Of a DNA stretch of 64,000 nucleotides, positions 39,728-51,850 are shown piece by piece. The stretch covers positions 1,268,443,123 to 1,268,507,122 of the forward strand of contig NC_090440.1 of NCBI RefSeq assembly GCF_031143425.1, in the 5' to 3' direction. Position 1 is the first letter of the stretch. Each line of letters begins with the position of its first letter. The stretch comes from Pleurodeles waltl. Lineage: Eukaryota > Chordata > Amphibia > Caudata > Salamandridae. The position numbers and the translations under genes are program-made. The notes beneath the pieces are model-generated. The model worked only from the letters and a program-made list of their open reading frames with translations. It did no database searches and had not been told where the DNA came from.

Positions 39728-42116
39728 TGTTGGAAAGTAGGATCTTTCTGACAAGGTTGCTCCCAGGATTTGGCTGGTGTCAGTGTGTTTTGAGTGTAGT
39801 ATATTGGGATACTGCTAAACAGGACCCCAGTGTTGGTGTCCACTCGCCTAAATTTGGTAGCCAAGCATTTCTTACACCCCTTGACATAGTGTTGTACCCC
39901 TGTAAGTCCCTGGTATATGGTACTTAGGTACATAGGGCATTGGTACACCAGGGACTACCCATGGGCTGCAGCATGTATTATGCCATCCATGGGAACCCAT
40001 GCAAACTGAGTCTACAGGCCTGCCATTGTAACCTGTGTGAAATGGTGCATGCACTTTTCACCCCAGATATCAGGTTTCCCTTATATTGCGGTGGCTGCAC
40101 TTTGACCCTATAAGTCACCCCTAAGGTGGACCGTTCAGCCCAAGAGCATGGTGCACAGTTCTAAGTGTGAGGGTCCCCTGCACAAGCAGAGGTACCTCTA
40201 CAAACCCCAGACTCCATTTTCTGGGCTTTGTAAGTGCAGACCAGAGAAACCATTCAACAGTATGCATTGTACATTGGTCATTACGAGTTGTACAACTACA
40301 TAATGGGTCTCCGAACCTAGTCCTGTTTGGTACTGAACATGTTGGAATAATGCAACTACAATGGTTCCAGTGCTCGTTGCATGATACCATATACTTTGGG
40401 GGTTCGTTAGAGGATCCTCCGTGTCTGCTTGTTTCAATCAATCATTCAAACAATCATTTGTTAAGCGCTCTACTCATCCGATAGGGTCTCAAGGTGCTGG
40501 GGGAGGAGGGCTGAGACGCTTCCTGACGGTCAGGAGGTCCTGGGTCAGACGTAGGTTGACAGGAAGGGAGTTCCAGGTCTTGGCGGCGAGGTGGGAGAAG
40601 GATCTGCTGCCGGTTGTGGTAGAGTGGATGCGGGGGACGGTGGCGAGGGCGAGGTTGGCGGAGCGGAGTTGGTGTGTCAGAACGTGGAAGTTGAGACGCT
40701 CGGTGAGGTAGGGAGGGCAGTCTTGCATGGTCTGCTTGCAAGCCAGTGCTGTTGCAGTTCCCAGACATTGTTCTGCACTCCTGCTGCTGAGCTTTACTTG
40801 GGCAGGGGGAGACAGAACAAAGGATTTCCTTTAGAGGAGAGGTGTTGTTCCCAGTCCATTAGAAATAGGTGTTTCTAGGCTAGGGTAGTGGTGGTCTTGA
40901 GCACCACCAGACTTCTGTGAATGGCACATTTGGTGCTCTCCTTCCAAAACCAGTTCCTTCTAGTGCAGCAGCCCAAGGCTTCTGCTCTGGTGTGAAACAC
41001 ACAAAGGACAGGGGAGTGACCATCCCCCTGTCCAGCCCCTCCCCTGGGGGCATGCCCAGAGCTCTTCCAGGTGGCCACTTGATTATGCCATCTTGGAAAC
41101 AAGATGGGCAGAGGCTGCTGGGAGCAGCTGACTGGTAGGCTCAGTCGAGCAGCATCCCTGACCCCCCAATAGGTGGGTCCCTGCAGTAGTCACCCAACCC
41201 ACATCCTGGGTTATTTAAGTGCTTCCCTGAGGGTAATAGAGTCATTTTCACAAATTATTCTGCAACCTGGACACCAGACTCTGCTGCTGGACTTCGCCAG
41301 GAACCAAGACAAGTCTCCAACTGGTAAGAGGATTCCTACTGAAACTTTGTTCCTGAGCATTGCTAGAACTCTGCAACTTCCATGGCCATGCATCCTCCAG
41401 AGTTACAAGGACTATGACTGCACTAAGGACATCCAGAAGGAATCTCTCTTGGAGTGAAAGAGTCACTTCCCTACAACCACTAGTACCTTGACCTCTATGA
41501 CTGGTGTGTGGCTCCAGCTGTCCCATGGACTTCTCAAGGCTCTGCAACACAGGTGGTAGTACTGCAGCTCTCTAGAGGTCTGACCTATCTTCTTTGCAAC
41601 TGGGAAGACAGTGGTCCCCTGTTGGAGCTGCTGTGATAAAACCCATGTGCCCCGCATCTGCTGTTGTCACCAAGGCTTGTTGGCTCTTTAGCTCAAAGAC
41701 CTCCTTACTCCAAGAAGCCCCAGCCTCAAGCATCACACAGCTTCAAGACCAACGTCCTTTCTGCAATCCCTGCAATGTCGGCATCCAACTTCTTTGTGCT
41801 GCTGAGGCCTCCTTGTGACTCCCTGTGCTTGCTGCCAGAGGCTCCTCCTGGAATTTCCTTCAATTTCTGCTGTCTCTCTTCACTGCTGAGAGCCATTCCT
41901 GACTTAGCTGTAAAGGTTGAGTCCCTTGTGCCTTGCTGGTCCCAAAGACTGCAACTCTTTGTGCAACACTCCTTTTGCTTTTGCCAGTACGTGTTGGTGG
42001 CCCTGCTGACCAATGACTCCCTACATTCGACAACAAGTGTGGGACAGCTTGTGGAGGTCTCCTGGGATCCTTCTGCATTACATGGATGCCACAGTTGCAT
42101 CTTTACTACAACCAGC
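39728..42116 (+). repeat. 3' LTR of P1, cut by P2
   Basis: After a T/G-rich polypurine-like tract (39711-39727) the LTR starts TGTTGGAAAGTAGG, akin to the TGTGAGAAGGTAG start of copies A and B. A TATA-like ggttatttaag is at 41209-41219. It holds an L2 fragment (40432-40729) and ends where P2 begins at 42117; the rest should lie beyond P2, outside the window. No gene is seen. Confidence 0.65.
40432..40729 (-). mobile_element. 5'-truncated L2/CR1-type LINE fragment
   Basis: On the minus strand this matches the 3' end of the LINE at 61650-63230. It includes the C-terminal motif FSHLAAKTWNSLPV and the tail ending in attgattg-type repeats. A 9-bp target duplication, gtctgcttg, flanks it at 40423-40431 and 40730-40738. 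Confidence 0.82.
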
Positions 42117-44324
42117 TGTTAGACCTGACAGCCTTAGGGTGGTCACCCTTAACCTTTTGCCTGCCTCCCTCTACTTTTTGGACAATGTTTTTGCTGGCTT
42201 TAGGACTCTGCACACTTTACCACTGCTAATCAGTGCTAAAGTGCATATGATCTCCCTTAAATATGATGACATTGGATCATACCCAATTGGCTTATTTCAT
42301 TTACTTCTAAGTCTCTACTAAAGTGCAATATATGTGCCAAGGGCCTGTAGATTAAATGCTACTAGTGGCCCTGCAGCAGATGCTTGTGCCACCCACGTAA
42401 GTAGCCCCTTAACCATGTCTCAGGCCTGCCAATGCAAGGCCTGTGTGTGCTGTTTCACTGCCAGTTCAACTTGGCATTTAAAAGTACTTTCCAAGCCTAA
42501 AAGTCCCATTTTCTTAAATAAAAGTCACCCCTAAGGTAGGCCCTAGGTAATTCATAGGGCAGGGTGCTGTGTAGACAAAAGGCAGGACATATACCTATGA
42601 AGCTTACATGTCCTGGGAGGGTAAAACTCCTAAATTCGTTTTGCACTGCTATGGGGCCTACTCCTTTCATAGGCTAACATTAGGGCTACCCTCACATACT
42701 GTTTGTGTGGTAGCTGCTGATCTGAAAGGAGTAGGAAGGTCATATTTAGCATGGCCAGAATGGTAATACAAAATCCTGCTGACTGGTGAAGTTGGATTTA
42801 ATATTACTATTTTAGAAATGCCACTTTTAGAAAGTGAGCATTTCTCTGCACTTAAATACTTCTGTTCCGTACAATCCACGTCTGGCTAGGTTCAGTTGAC
42901 AGCTCCCTTGTGCATTCACTCAGACAAACCTCAAAAACAGGATGCTCAGCCTCACTTGCATACACCTGCATATTGAATGGGTCTTCCTGGGCTGGGAGGG
43001 TGGAGGGCCTGACACTTACATGTCAAAGGACAGTAGCCTGCCCTCACACAAAGTACTGCCACACCCCCTACTGGGACCCTGGCAGACAGGATTGAACTGA
43101 AAGGGGACCTTGTGCACTTCTAAGCCACTCTTTGAAGTCTCCCCCACTTCAAAGGCACATTTGGGTATTCAAACAGGGCCTCTGCCCCTACCAACTCTGA
43201 CATTTCCTGGAGAAGAAACCTGAACCAGAACCTACAACCTGCCAAGAAGAACACCTGGATGCCCAAAGGACTCACCTGACTGCTTTTCTGGGAGGTACTG
43301 CTGCATTGCTTTTGCCCTGCTGCCTTGCTTCTCTCTGGCTGTGCTGAAGAAGTGCTCTCCAAGAGCTTGGATAGAGCTTGCCTTCTGTTCCCTGAAGTCT
43401 CAGGACCAAAAAGACCTCATTCCTGCAAGAAGAACTCCATGTGTGGCAGAAATCGACACACAGCCTGCATGAAACGACGCACAGCCTGCATCACGGTGAA
43501 AAAATCACTGTGCGCTGACCTGGAACAATGCAGTCTGACTTCGCAAGGAGAAGATCGACGCAAAGCCAGCGTAGCGACCAGAAATTTGACGCACAGCCCA
43601 CTGGATTGACGCAAAGTGAGCTGTAACAACGCAGCCTGACTTCCTGAGAGGAATCGACGCAGCTCCTGCCATGTGGGTCAAATTTCCACGCAACGCCCAC
43701 TGGATTGATGCAGCCCCTGTGACTTCATTCTGCAAGCGCCGGATTTTAACTCATCGGCTCCGGGGCGTCCGAAAACCCCGCAACCCAAACAGGATCCAAG
43801 TCAGCTTGAAGGAAATCGACGCAAAGCCTTCCCTGAGTGGGAAATAACTGACGCATCGCTGTGTGCGGCCCGAGAAACTGACACACACCTTCCTGTTGTC
43901 CACGCATCTCCTCCTCTGCGGTTGCTTGTGGAGATTTTGAACGCAAACCAGGTACTTTGTGCTTGCAAGAGACATTGTTGTTTTAAGAGACTAAAGCCAC
44001 TTTGTATCATTTCTACAGTGATATTTTCAACATATACTTATTGCATCTTAATCGTTTTTGACCTGCATTTATCCAGATAAATGTTATAAATTTTTCTAAG
44101 CACTGTGTGGTGTATTGTTTTGGTGCTATACCGTGTGATTGCATGATTTATTGCCAAATACTTTACACATTGCCTTCTAAGTTAAGCCTGATTGCTCAGT
44201 GTCAAGCTAGCAGAGTGTGGGCACAGGATAATTTGGATTGTGTGTGGCTTACCCTGACTAGAGTGAGGGTCCTTGCTTGGACATGGGGTAACCTGACTGC
44301 CAACCAAATACCCAATTTCTAACA
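42117..44324 (+). repeat. 5' LTR of P2
   Basis: 2208 bp, TGTTAGACCTGACAGCC...ATTTCTAACA. Its first 200 bp match the 3' LTR at 63285. At about 43445-43945 it carries around 14 copies of a GACGCA-like motif, most followed by a/c-AGCC. No gene is supported. Confidence 0.78.
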
Positions 44325-44529
44325 TTGGTGGCTGTGTTGGGATAGGACTTGTATTTGTGCAGTGACATACAATAGCTAAGTGTTCACTACCTACCCACAG
44401 TTGAAGGTCAACTTGATTTTTTTAATCTTTTTCTGCAATTTTGTTTTAAACCTGACATTTTTAACTAAATCTTCACTCAACCTGTCTCTGGCTGGGTCTC
44501 AAGCAGGAGATGAAGATTTTGATCTAGCC
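44325..44529 (+). promoter_or_regulatory. P2 leader with putative primer binding site
   Basis: ttggtggctgtgttgggat directly follows the LTR and resembles the start of the leader in copies A and B. The pairing tRNA is not certain; tRNA-Leu is a weak candidate. Confidence 0.4.
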
Positions 44530-45393
44530 ATGCTGGATACCTACACTGTTAAACAGCTGAGGGGGTTCTGCACCCAAGGTGCCTCCAGAAAGTAGGAATT
44601 CCAAATAGCACTGAGGGCCTGGGCAGAAGCCCAATCAGAGGAGGAGGTTGAGGAGGAGGGTCCAGAGAATGTCCCCTCATCGGATATCTTGCCATTATTG
44701 GAGGATGTTACCACTGTGATTGTGCCCCCAGCCAAACTAGGGAGCAGTGTCTCTGACCAAGGACTGACTGCAGAGGAAAGGAGGGAGGAGAAAGAATTTC
44801 AATTACAAATGGCAAAGTTAAAAATTGAGGCTCAACAGGAGGAGAGGAGGACAGAGAGAGAAGCCAAGGAGGCTGCAGCTGAGACAGCCTTGGATGAGAA
44901 GAAACATTTGTTGGCTCATGAACTGAGTCTGAGTCTCAAGGAGCTGAATATCAAGGCAAGACAATCTGAGTCCAGCAGTGATGGTGGCAGCATCCATGCA
45001 GGACCTGTTAAGGAAAATAAGGTCTGTATACCCAAAAGTGTAGTGCCAAGTTACGAGGTGGGAGATGACATTGATAAGTGGTTGGCTGCTTATGAAGTTG
45101 CACTAAAGGCTCATGGGTTCTCTGAGGAGCAATGGGGGGCGACCTTGTGGCTTTATGTACCAGTAGTGGGAGGGACACACTTCTTACACTAGATCCACAA
45201 GATCAAAATGTCTATGCACCCATGAAAGCCGCTTCACTTGCAAAGTCTGGGCTGACTCTTGAGAAATACCGTCAGAGGTTCGGGGGCAGCACCATACTTT
45301 CAATACAAACTTAGGTAGACTGTTTTGATTTCTCCAATAAGGCACTGAATGGATGGGTACGGGGCAGCAAAGTAAATGATTACAAAGGATTAA
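44530..45393 (+). pseudogene. P2 gag, 5' part
   Basis: Starts MLDTYTVKQLRGFC, meets a TAG at 44593, then continues in the same frame through a charged coiled-coil stretch (EERREEKEFQLQMAKLKIE). It enters a capsid/SCAN-like region (EVGDDIDKWLAAYE, EEQWGATLWLY), alignable by eye to residues 215-260 of the copy A Gag. A frameshift near 45170 moves the rest (YAPMKAASLAKSGLTLEKYR) to another frame. H3 inserts at about 45393; gag resumes at 57786. Confidence 0.78.
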
Positions 45394-45962
45394 GGCCCTC
45401 ATTATGACATTGGCGGTAAATCCCACTTACCGCCATGCTGACTGCTGCAAACATACCGCCGCCGAGGCGGATATCTGTTCACCATATTCTGACACACAGA
45501 CAGCAATCCTACACTATTCAGTCACAGACACAAGTCCGCCAGTCCAATGGTCAGTAATAAACTGGCACTATCCAAACTCACACCGTTACACCACCAGAAC
45601 AACGCCCACCACATTATGACCCACAAATCACCACAGCAGACATTCAATGGGTGGTTAACCTTTGGCGGTACATACCGCTGCACTCAAAATACACACACAC
45701 ACACATACAAAACATCACCACATTGAACAATTCAAACAACACACACCTAACAACCATACACACACCACACCACTATAAAACACACATACAAATTACCCAC
45801 AACCCCTTACGAATACAAACCATTGGCACAAGTCAGACACCACGACTACAGACAAAACCAATGCCACACACCATCTACACCTATACACCACCCCGCACCC
45901 CACATCACAAACCCCAACACATCACCCTACACACCCTCACCTACACAACTCACACAGCACCC
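45394..45962 (+). promoter_or_regulatory. H3 left end and myb-2 upstream region
   Basis: Terminal repeat, then ACCGCC/GGCGGT motifs, a CA-rich stretch and a dyad GGCGGTACATACCGCT at 45664-45679, 284 bp before the myb-2 ATG. The corresponding dyad in H2 is the one broken by copy B. Confidence 0.55.
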
Positions 45963-47169
45963 ATGGCACCACAAAGACACCCCCGATTCTCAGAGGGGGA
46001 GCTAATGGTGATGGTGGAGGAAATCATCCAGGTAGAGCCACAGCTATTTGGAGCACTGGTGCAGCAGATATCCATTGCTAGGAAGATGGAGCTATGGCAG
46101 AGGATCGTGGAGAGGGTCAATGCCATGGGACAGCACCCCAGAACAAGGGACGACATAAGGAAGAGTTGGAATGACCTACGGGGAAAGGTGCGTTCCATTG
46201 CAGCAAGATACCAACGCGCTGTACAGAGGACTCGCGGTGGACCCCCAACTCCTCCCCCACAACTAACAGCATGGGAAGAGCACGCCTTGGCAATCATGCA
46301 TCCTAAGGGCCTGGCCAGAGTAGCAGGAGGACTGGACTCTGGTAAGTCAACTCTATACTACTACTACCCCTCTACCTGCATGCCAACACATACCCCCACC
46401 CTCACCCTCAGTCCAATCACTCCACCACCTCCCACACCCTCCACCATCACATCTCACTCATCCCAATGCCAAGCCCTGCATGCCATACCAATGCATGGAC
46501 ACCACTCATAGACCTGCATTGACACCTATCACCAAAGCATGCACACTAGAGAGAACTAATCATTCCACTATACTCCAATGTACACAAGTGAAAGCTGCTG
46601 AGGCAACTACAAACAAAGTCGGCAACCCACTGATGCACAATATGTCACACACAGAAACAATAACACTACATTTACATCCCCACAGGTCTCCCAGCCAATG
46701 TCAGAGGCGAAGAGGTGCCAGCACTATCCAGTCCACAAACTGAAGAGGCCCACAATGATGACAGCAACTCTGGTCATCTGGATCTGGATGACCAACCTGG
46801 CCCATCAGGGACCTCTGGACAGTCGGTTACACCAGCCAAGTCACAGACAACCACAGAGCCTCCCCCATCTGGAGACACCACCCCAGTTCCCACCCAGCGT
46901 ACCGTTACCTCTGTCCCCAGGACATGTCAATCAGCAGTGTGCCCACCACTACAGGGACCCCAGGGTGCACCTCATACCCAAGACAATCAGGGACCTGGGG
47001 TCAGTGGCAGTGGGCACACCATTCAGGGGACAGAGACACAGGACCACAGGGAAACTGGGAGGAGCACCCCAGCACCCCTCCCCCTGCAGAAGGTGAACCA
47101 CCCCGCAAACGTTCCCTGCGATCCAGGCAGAAGCCAGAGACTATTGCCAAGACCCCCGCCAGGAAATGA
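45963..47169 (+). pseudogene. myb-2 (H3), internally deleted
   Basis: Exon 1 (45963-46341, 379 nt, GTAAGTC donor) is intact and encodes the Myb/SANT-like domain (RHPRFSEGELMVMVEEI, KMELWQRIVERVNA, RDDIRKSWNDLRGKV). Exon 2 starts at 46686 after CCACAG and keeps phase (linker with DDQPGPSGTSGQS). After about 47065 the coiled-coil section present in H2 is missing. The basic tail (PPRKRSLRSRQKPE) lies in another frame, ending near 47169. A protein lacking the coiled coil could still be made, but I class this as a pseudogene because of the frame change. AATAAA at 47357-47362 is a likely poly(A) signal. The intron (46342-46685) shows nothing else. Confidence 0.75.
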
Positions 47170-47652
47170 GACTCTCCTGATTGTTACCCTTGTGTCCCAC
47201 TCTGTCACCCTGTCCACCATGAACTGCCATTGCTCCCCTTCCTTTGTCCCCTTGGACAATGTACCAGTGCACCAAATAGACTGGAATAATACCCAGTACT
47301 TTCCTCCATCATCACCCCATCCCAATGCACTAGCTCCTCTTTTTCTTAGCACTTCAATAAACACCCTTTGAAAAAATCCAAGTATGGAGTATGTCGAACT
47401 TATTTAAGTATGTATTCATTTAACCAGGTTCAAACATTGCAATTCAACTGTACAGTAATGTTCACATAGGAAAAACCTGTAGTTGGCTACAGTGATCACG
47501 CCAGGAGCGATAGTGGGGCACCAACATCTGCAAAATGAGTTGCCAAAGGGTACAGTGAGTGGGCATAGAAGTAGGAAATAACAGCATGCCAGTGCCAAAG
47601 ATAATCTAAATAATGACAATGAAATGGGAAGTAACACTGTCTTACCTGTGTG
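47170..47652. other. Convergent 3' region of H3 myb-2 and transposase
   Basis: 483 bp without a gene. AATAAA at 47357-47362 (plus) probably serves myb-2. Confidence 0.5.
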
Positions 47653-48812
47653 TCATTGAAAGTATTGTTGAATCACTGCTGTTCTGTTGTTTTCATACTC
47701 ATCCTCTGTCTCCTCATCCCTCTGTCCACAGGATCTACTGCTGCCACACAGCCATCTCCTTTTGCAGAAAAGGCACATGGAGTCTCAAGTCAAGGTTGTG
47801 TAACAAGCAGCATGCCACGATTATCTGGCAGACCTTCTTGGGTGAGTAGCAGAGTAGCATAGGAATCCCCCAGTTAGATGGAGGCACTTGAACCTGGCCT
47901 TTAGGAGGCCAAAAGTCCTTTCTATTATGCTTCTTGTTTGCCCATGTGCCTGATTGTAATGTTCTTCTGCCCTTGTTCTGTCATTCCTCACTGGGGTCTG
48001 TAGCCATGATAGGTTGGGGTAACCTGAGTCACCTGCAAATATCGAGGGACAACATTTAGCCACGCACTATCCTATATGGCCCACACCATACACCAACATC
48101 TACTGGATAGGAACCAGGGCTCACCTATTAGCCACACCCGGTGCCTCTGTAGTTGGGCCATCACATTAGGGATGCTGCAATGCCTCAGAATAAAAGCATC
48201 ATGCACAGACCCAGGATACTTAGAATTGATGTGGGAGATGTACTGGTCTGCCAAGCACACATCTGTACATTCATGGAGTTTAAACTCTTTCTATTTCTGT
48301 TCATTTTGCCAGGGGGGACAAATGCAATGTGAGTTCCATCAATCACCCCAATTATGTTGGGGATTTGTCCCATTGCATAGAAGTCAGCCTTCACTGTGGC
48401 CAAATCTTTCATATGGGTGAAAACAATGTAGCTGCACATGTGTTTAATCAGGGCAGACAACACTCTTGTCAGCACTATTAAGAACATTGGCTGTGAAATT
48501 CCTGCTGCCAATTTCACAGCCAATGTTCTTAGCCCACTGTCACTTGGAAAGAACCAGTTGCCAAGAAATTGAGCACAGATAGGACTTGCACAAGAGGGGG
48601 GCATCCCAGTGGGGAGATGGATAGCAGATATCAGGTCAGGCTCCAGGTGGGCACACAGCTCTGTGACTGTGGTCCTGTCAAGTCTATAGGTGAGGATAAT
48701 GTGCCTGTCTTCCATTGTTGCCAAGTCCACCAGGGTTCTGTTCATGGGGGTATGTCTCCATCTCCTATTCATACCACAGCCGTTACAGTCTAAGGGACGA
48801 AAGAGTGAGTAG
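47653..48812 (-). pseudogene. HARBI1-like transposase, catalytic exon 2 (H3), decayed
   Basis: The minus-strand frames spell a HARBI1-like protein homologous to H2: RTLVDLATMEDRHIILTYR, IPNIIGVIDGTHIAFVPP (first Asp), GDSGYPNLSW (second Asp) and RSIIERTFGLLKARFKC (Glu), ending VIQQYFQ at 47655. Frameshifts occur near 48250 and 48070, with further breaks near 47850. Near 48480-48532 a 22-bp inverted copy of neighbouring coding sequence replaces normal sequence. The catalytic triad is still readable, but no continuous frame links it. Confidence 0.82.
48480..48532. repeat. Perfect 22-bp inverted repeat in the H3 transposase pseudogene
   Basis: Left arm 48480-48501 and right arm 48511-48532 are exact reverse complements around a 9-nt loop. 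The right arm is the ancestral coding sequence (codons for ISQPMF on minus). The left arm has no counterpart in H2. Confidence 0.9.
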
Positions 48813-49239
48813 GCTGTCACAAACTGAACATCGGAGCCACAACAGTACAATGCATGATGTTAATTTGTAATGGGCAAGTGGTATTTGTCCTGTATGTCCT
48901 ATTTTTAACTACTGTGATGCAGTTATCATCCAGGGCCTGTCCCCCCCCCTGAAATGGGGTTCGCCTGTCCTGTGTAGCAGGACAGGTGGAAGTTAGGTGA
49001 TTGTGCTAACATTGTGCGCCGTTGCGTTAGGCGGTCGGAAACCGCTGTGTAACTCCTCATTGGTTAACATTGGGCCCTATGGGGTACAGTGTCCAATGGT
49101 GATGTACGCCGGTGGTGACGGTATGCACCGCCACAGACGTGACTACCATTTTCTATCTGATCACTCGCTTGCTACCTGACCTTCAGCAGGAGAGGACCTA
49201 CACTGCATGTGCTGCTGTGACCTGTGTCTGGAACGTACC
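48813..49239. promoter_or_regulatory. myb-1 promoter region (H3)
   Basis: Contains a GCGGTC-type dyad (ggcggtcggaaaccgctg, about 49031-49048), a CCAAT-type attggttaac near 49057, and a degenerate GGCGGT-N4-ACCGCC dyad at about 49116-49132, 109 bp before the myb-1 ATG. Same order as H1 and H2. Confidence 0.5.
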
Positions 49240-49353
49240 ATGGCTCATGTGTCTGGGAAAAGGGTCCCTGCCTTCACCTCAGCAGCGTTGGAGCGACTTG
49301 CAAATGGGGTCCTACCCCAGTACGGACTGCTGTATGGGCCTCCAGACTAACAG
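49240..49353 (+). pseudogene. myb-1 exon 1 (H3)
   Basis: 114 nt from ATG to a GTGAGTAC donor, homologous to H1 and H2. A TAA stop replaces the penultimate codon (LYGPPD then stop), so the gene is dead. The intron (49354-49569) shows nothing else. Confidence 0.75.
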
Positions 49354-49569
49354 GTGAGTACACTATGAGCATGATGCATATGGCATGAATGCATTGAGTG
49401 GTGTGTGTGCCTCGTGTAAGGGAGGTGGGTGGATGTCCCCTGGGCAGCGTGCATCTTGCGTTCTGGGCCATGTGTGTGCAAATGATGATGTGAAGGGGTA
49501 TGGTAGGGTATAAGTGTAACAGGCAGGATGGTCTGACTGACACCATTTCCTTTGTGTATTTCTCTGCAG

Positions 49570-49840
49570 GTCAGCGCTCATCAAAAGAATGGTATATGGC
49601 ATGGCATCGCCAAGGACGTGCAGACCCTGGGGGTCTACGGCAGGTGGAGCACCCACTGTCGGAAACAGAGGGAGGACCTGAGATGATGGGCATGGAAGAC
49701 GGCAGAGGCCCAGCTGAGGATGGCCTCCCAACGTGGAAGGGGTGCTTATCGAACCCTGACCCCCCTGATGGCCCGCATACTGGTGGTGGCCTATCCGGAG
49801 CTGGATGTGTGCTTGAGGGCATCACAGCAGCCACAAGGGG
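49570..49840 (+). pseudogene. myb-1 exon 2 (H3)
   Basis: Follows a good TCTCTGCAG acceptor. It encodes GIWHGIAKDVQTLGVYGRWS and THCRKQREDLR before a TGA, with the rest of the conserved block (MASQRGRGAYRTLTPLMARI) in another frame. It is 271 nt, the same as H2, and ends at GTGAGTAC. The intron (49841-50208) has no other feature. Confidence 0.75.
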
Positions 49841-50208
49841 GTGAGTACAGTGCCCATCTTTGCAACTTACGCATGGTAGGGGGGTACCCTGATGTGGGAT
49901 GTGTGTCAGTGGGTGCCCCTAGGCCAGGCCTGACATTGCAGAGTAGGTCCCATGTTGTCCAGTGTTTTGAAGTGATAATCCTGCTACCTAGCTCGTAGGC
50001 ACCCACAACTGGTCAGGGCTGTGTGCGTCCCAGGTGTGGTACATTTGGTGGTATGTGCCCCTCCCCAGGACTTGGTGGCTAGCATTATACCTGGTAGTGC
50101 AATGCATAGTGTGTACGTCTGTTCCCTGTGTGTGACGGTGGTGACCCAGTGTATCCTTTGTCTCTCCCCCCCCTTTTCGTTTTATCATCCTGTTCTTATG
50201 TGCATTAG

Positions 50209-51850
50209 CATCATATGGCGGAGGTGCAGAAGCACTGGCAACGGAAGGAGATGCATCCCACAGGACCCAGGAGGCAGAGTCCACCGACGCTAAGGGCACC
50301 AGTCGGAAGGAGGGCGAGGGGAGCACCACGGTGGAGACAGGAGTGGACAGTTCAGACACAGATACCTCTTTCGATGGAAGCTCCCTGGTAGTGGCAGACA
50401 CCTTTGTGCCCACCCCAGCTACAGGTACAGCCTTCTCCCCCGTACCAGCACCCCCTCCCAGCAACCCCTTATAGAGTTGCCCTTGCCTGCTCACCCAGGA
50501 GGGTGGGCATCTCCTTCGCCCCAGGCACCTCAGTCCCTGCCCCAGTTAGCCCTGCTGCCTTGATTGAGAAGGCTATTGACCTCCTGAGATCCATCTCTGT
50601 AGGGCAGTAAACCATTGTGAATGCCATACAGGGGCTGGCAGCCCAGATGCAATAGACTAATGCATTCCTTGAGGGCATTCACACTGGCTGGGCGGCCCAA
50701 CAGAGATCAATCCAGGCTCTGGCCTCCTCTCTGATGGCAGCCATTGTCCCTGTTTCCACCCTCCCCCCTCCAACTTTCTCTTCCCAATCCCATTCCCCTG
50801 AACCCCAACCTATCCCAAGCACACAGGCAAATGAGAATGCACACAAGACAACACACAAGAGTGACACAGGTAGCACACAAGCACCACACATCATCCCACA
50901 GGCACTCACAGAAACACCATCCAGATGCAGACATACCAACATCAAAAAAATGTCCACTGTCTCCCCCTCCTCTTCCTCCTCCACCTCCCTCATGCACTAC
51001 ATCCTCATCCACTACCAGCATCACCACCACACCTATCAGAACACACTCCTCACTGGCAGACACCTCCGCAACAGCCATACACACGTGTCCTCTCCCACTG
51101 TGTCTGTCAACCCCCTCCTAAGGTACACAAACGTAAGCACTCAGACACCCAACAGCCATACACCTCACAACAGCATCCAGCCCATGCACCTGCACTCAAA
51201 GCCAGCAGACAGACACCTCCTTCAACCAGTCCCTCTTCCTCCACTCTCAAACCTTCTCCCTCTTCCCCCCCAATGTCTCTAAGAAGTGATTCCTCTCTAC
51301 CATTGACCTCTTCCCTACTCCTCCCCCCTTTCTTCTTGTCTGTTAAGGGTGGCAAAAACCCAGGCAAGCACCTCAGCCACCCATTCCACAGGCCCAGTAG
51401 TCTCCACACCCACCTATGGTGGGAAAGGATCCAAGGCACCAGCCAGCCTCAAGAAAAGGGTGCCTGCCCCAGCTGCAGGCTGGAAGTCAAAGGAGCCTGC
51501 CCCAGCTGCTGCCCAAAAGGGCAAGGAACCAGTCCCAGCTGCTACCAAGACGGGCGAGGAGCCAGCCACAGCTGCTGCCAGGAAGGGCAAGGAGCCTGCC
51601 CCCAGCTCTGTGCTGGGAAGGGTAAGGAGTCTGCCCCAGCTGCTGCCAGGAAGGGCAAGGAGCCATCCCCAGCTGCTGCCAGGAAGAGCAAGGAGCCAGT
51701 ACTAGCAGTCAGGAAGGACAATGAGCTTGGTGCAGGGACTCAGATGGAGCCCCCACCAACAACCACAGTTGTGCAGCCGTCTGAGGCTGTAAGGGATGGG
51801 CAGGAGCTTCTCCCCCCACCACCAGCAGCAGCACCACCACAACCATGAGT
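50209..51850 (+). pseudogene. myb-1 exon 3 (H3), frameshifted
   Basis: After a GCATTAG acceptor the frame reads ASYGGGAEALATEGDAS and an acidic/Ser stretch to a TAG near 50471. The conserved block (VGISFAPGTSVPAPV, EKAIDLLRSISVGQ) is in another frame with further stops. The Ser/Thr/Pro-rich region and a Lys/Pro/Ala repeat (GKEPAPAAARK type, about 51440-51720) follow. The end is set only approximately, by homology and loss of the repeat. Confidence 0.65.
51440..51720 (+). repeat. Coding-region minisatellite in H3 myb-1
   Basis: About eight imperfect 30-36 bp units encoding GKEPAPAA-like repeats with aagggcaaggagcc cores. It occupies the position of the TDPAASTAA array of H1. Confidence 0.7.

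Noticed and set aside
45391..45393. Clean TAA target duplication for H3
   Set aside because: The right flank reads atatga directly after the terminal repeat, so the 3-bp duplication is not matched; the insertion is instead supported by the continuity of gag.
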